Assembly: GCF_900626075.1 (NCBI RefSeq)
Contig: NZ_UYZY01000006.1
Span: 1-64,000, forward strand
Length of the DNA: 64,000 bases
Source of the DNA: Clostridium transplantifaecale
GTDB taxonomy: Bacteria > Bacillota > Clostridia > Lachnospirales > Lachnospiraceae
Reading direction: 5' to 3'
This document shows positions 61,328 to 64,000 of the stretch, in pieces; the stretch's first letter is position 1, and every line of letters starts with the position of its first letter. The notes beneath the pieces were generated by a model. That model was not told the origin of the DNA, searched no databases, and saw only the letters and a program-made list of their open reading frames with translations. Both the position numbers and the translations under genes were made by a program.

Positions 61328-61713
61328 AATTGACTCAAACCTGCGGGTGCGGGTTCTTGTCTAAGATTCATAGCGTTGAATCTTTGGTTTAGGTTTACAA
61401 ATAAATTCGTTTTGGTTTGTTTTTTTCGGTTACACTTTCGTGTAACACCTCGGATGTCTTGATTTTGTCTCTCTTCCCTTCTTTGTGGCAAGCCACTCAG
61501 AAGAGTTTTGAAACTCTATCTAGATATTATTTCAATATGCAGTTTTCAAGGTACATGCGATGCGTTTACCTAGTCCAGAATGCCACTCAAGGTCTACGAC
61601 CTTTCGTTCACGGCGTTTCACGCCTATGCTTGATTCCTCATGTCTGCTTAGGAAAGTAAACTTTCCACACAGCCCTGACTCATCATGCGCACTCTTCCTT
61701 CAGCTCGCGCAAA
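61328..61713. other. Spacer between tRNA-Ala and 23S rRNA
   Basis: About 386 bases of rRNA processing spacer with no gene. It probably contributes the 5' half of the 23S processing stem. Confidence 0.6.
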
Positions 61714-61786
61714 TGGAGATGGAGAGATTCGAACTCTTGACCCCCTGCTTGCAAGGCAGGTGCTCTCCCAACTGAGCTACACCCCC
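61714..61786 (-). tRNA. tRNA-Ala(TGC)
   Basis: Acceptor GGGGGTG/CATCTCC with two G-T pairs, anticodon loop CTTGCAA. Confidence 0.93.
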
Positions 61787-61907
61787 ATGGATGCGGGCCT
61801 TCCCTAATTAAAGGCGATCCCATATTCATTTTGTTTATTATATTGAATTCAGCCGTTTATCCTGTCAGTATGCTGTTCTCGTTCCACGGCATTACCCTCT
61901 CGGGTAA

Positions 61908-61981
<74 letters not shown>

Positions 61982-61987
61982 ATTAAT

Positions 61988-62102
61988 CTGGCAGCCACCT
62001 GCTTTCCCATATCGTTACCAATATAGTATCATCGGCCGCTTAGGTCTTAACCATCGTGTTCGGGATGGGAACGGGTGTCTCCCCTAAGCGCATCGCCACC
62101 AG
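61988..62102 (-). rRNA. 5S ribosomal RNA, inside the 16S-23S spacer
   Basis: The minus strand reads CTGGTGGCGATGCGCTTAGG at the start, has the 5S core CCCGTTCCCATCCCGAACAC, and ends GGTGGCTGCCAG. Helix I pairs CTGGTGGC with GCTGCCAG, with two G-T pairs. It lies between 16S and tRNA-Ile instead of after 23S. Confidence 0.92.
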
Positions 62103-63833
<1,731 letters not shown>

Positions 63834-64000
63834 GTTTAAGATTTGATTCCGTTCAAAAATCGCTTGGCTATTTTTGTCCGTTTGTGTTCGCTTTTGTAGC
63901 ACTTTCGTGCTCCGCAAGTGTATCACGTTTTTACTTGGTTTTGTTCTGAATGTTCTCTCGAACTTCTAGGCTTAACCAAAAGCCTTTGTTCTTTAAGAAT
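63834..64000 (-). promoter_or_regulatory. rRNA operon leader upstream of 16S
   Basis: AT-rich leader of the rRNA transcript, cut by the window edge. It should hold the antitermination and 16S processing sequences. CTCGAACTTCTAGGCTTAACC may belong to the end of a preceding rRNA-type unit, but this is not certain. Confidence 0.5.

Overview
The window looks like chromosome from a Gram-positive anaerobe of the Clostridia, most likely a Lachnospiraceae relative. This is inferred from gene families, strong AGGAGG ribosome binding sites and rRNA/tRNA layout; no species call is possible from reading alone. It has three parts: a contractile phage-tail locus (1-17.6 kb), a 34.8-kb integrative conjugative element (ICE; 22.8-57.6 kb), and a tRNA/rRNA operon (57.6-64 kb). 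A hybrid histidine kinase and a decayed IS66 element lie between the first two.

Tail locus. Reading right to left from a CI-like regulator (16848) come: a late-regulator-like ORF, a small tail protein, sheath, tube, an assembly chaperone with a canonical -1 frameshift site, tape measure, LysM protein, hub, DUF2577, DUF2634, baseplate J, a 951-residue fibre, DUF2313 and a short tail-fibre gene. No capsid, portal, protease or terminase gene sits where a prophage would carry them, so this is best read as a headless R-type tailocin (PBSX/diffocin-like). At its left end the fibre gene enters an inversion system. Promoterless 3' cassettes (A, B and C on the minus strand; a second copy of A, and D, on the plus strand) all begin in frame at a repeated AAATGGCGA site. 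They flank a tyrosine recombinase gene, and the two copies of A form a perfect inverted repeat of at least 201 bp. This is a shufflon-like machine that can swap the tip of the tail fibre, and so probably the target range of the particle.

ICE. The element splits a tRNA-Leu(TAA) gene: the 3' half is at 22758-22814 and the 5' half at 57578-57618, sharing the core GATTTTAAGTCC. It carries a Tn1549-like conjugation set: PcfB, VirD4, Maff2-like subunit, VirB6-like, PrgI, VirB4, C5 methyltransferase, NlpC/P60 hydrolase, DUF4315, DUF4366, TopB, two ArdA-type proteins, MobA/MobC and a candidate oriT. Its right-end module is sigma-like factor, HTH, Xis and Int. Next to int it carries its own intact tRNA-Leu(TAA), placed so that host tRNA-operon transcription would read into it, apparently replacing the tRNA the element breaks.

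Cargo. Two AT-rich blocks stand out. One (23.9-27.4 kb) pairs a GHKL/MORC-like ATPase and a methyltransferase-fold protein with a convergent C5 DNA methyltransferase, and is a candidate defence or modification module. The other (49.7-53.9 kb) holds an alpha/beta hydrolase, a TetR regulator and an ABC exporter, all three transcription units preceded by the same TATATGAC-n-GTCATATA operator.

rRNA operon. On the minus strand the order is 16S, 5S, tRNA-Ile, tRNA-Ala, 23S, then tRNAs Asn, Glu, Thr, Met, Asp, Val and the split Leu. The 5S gene lies inside the 16S-23S spacer rather than after 23S, which is unusual.
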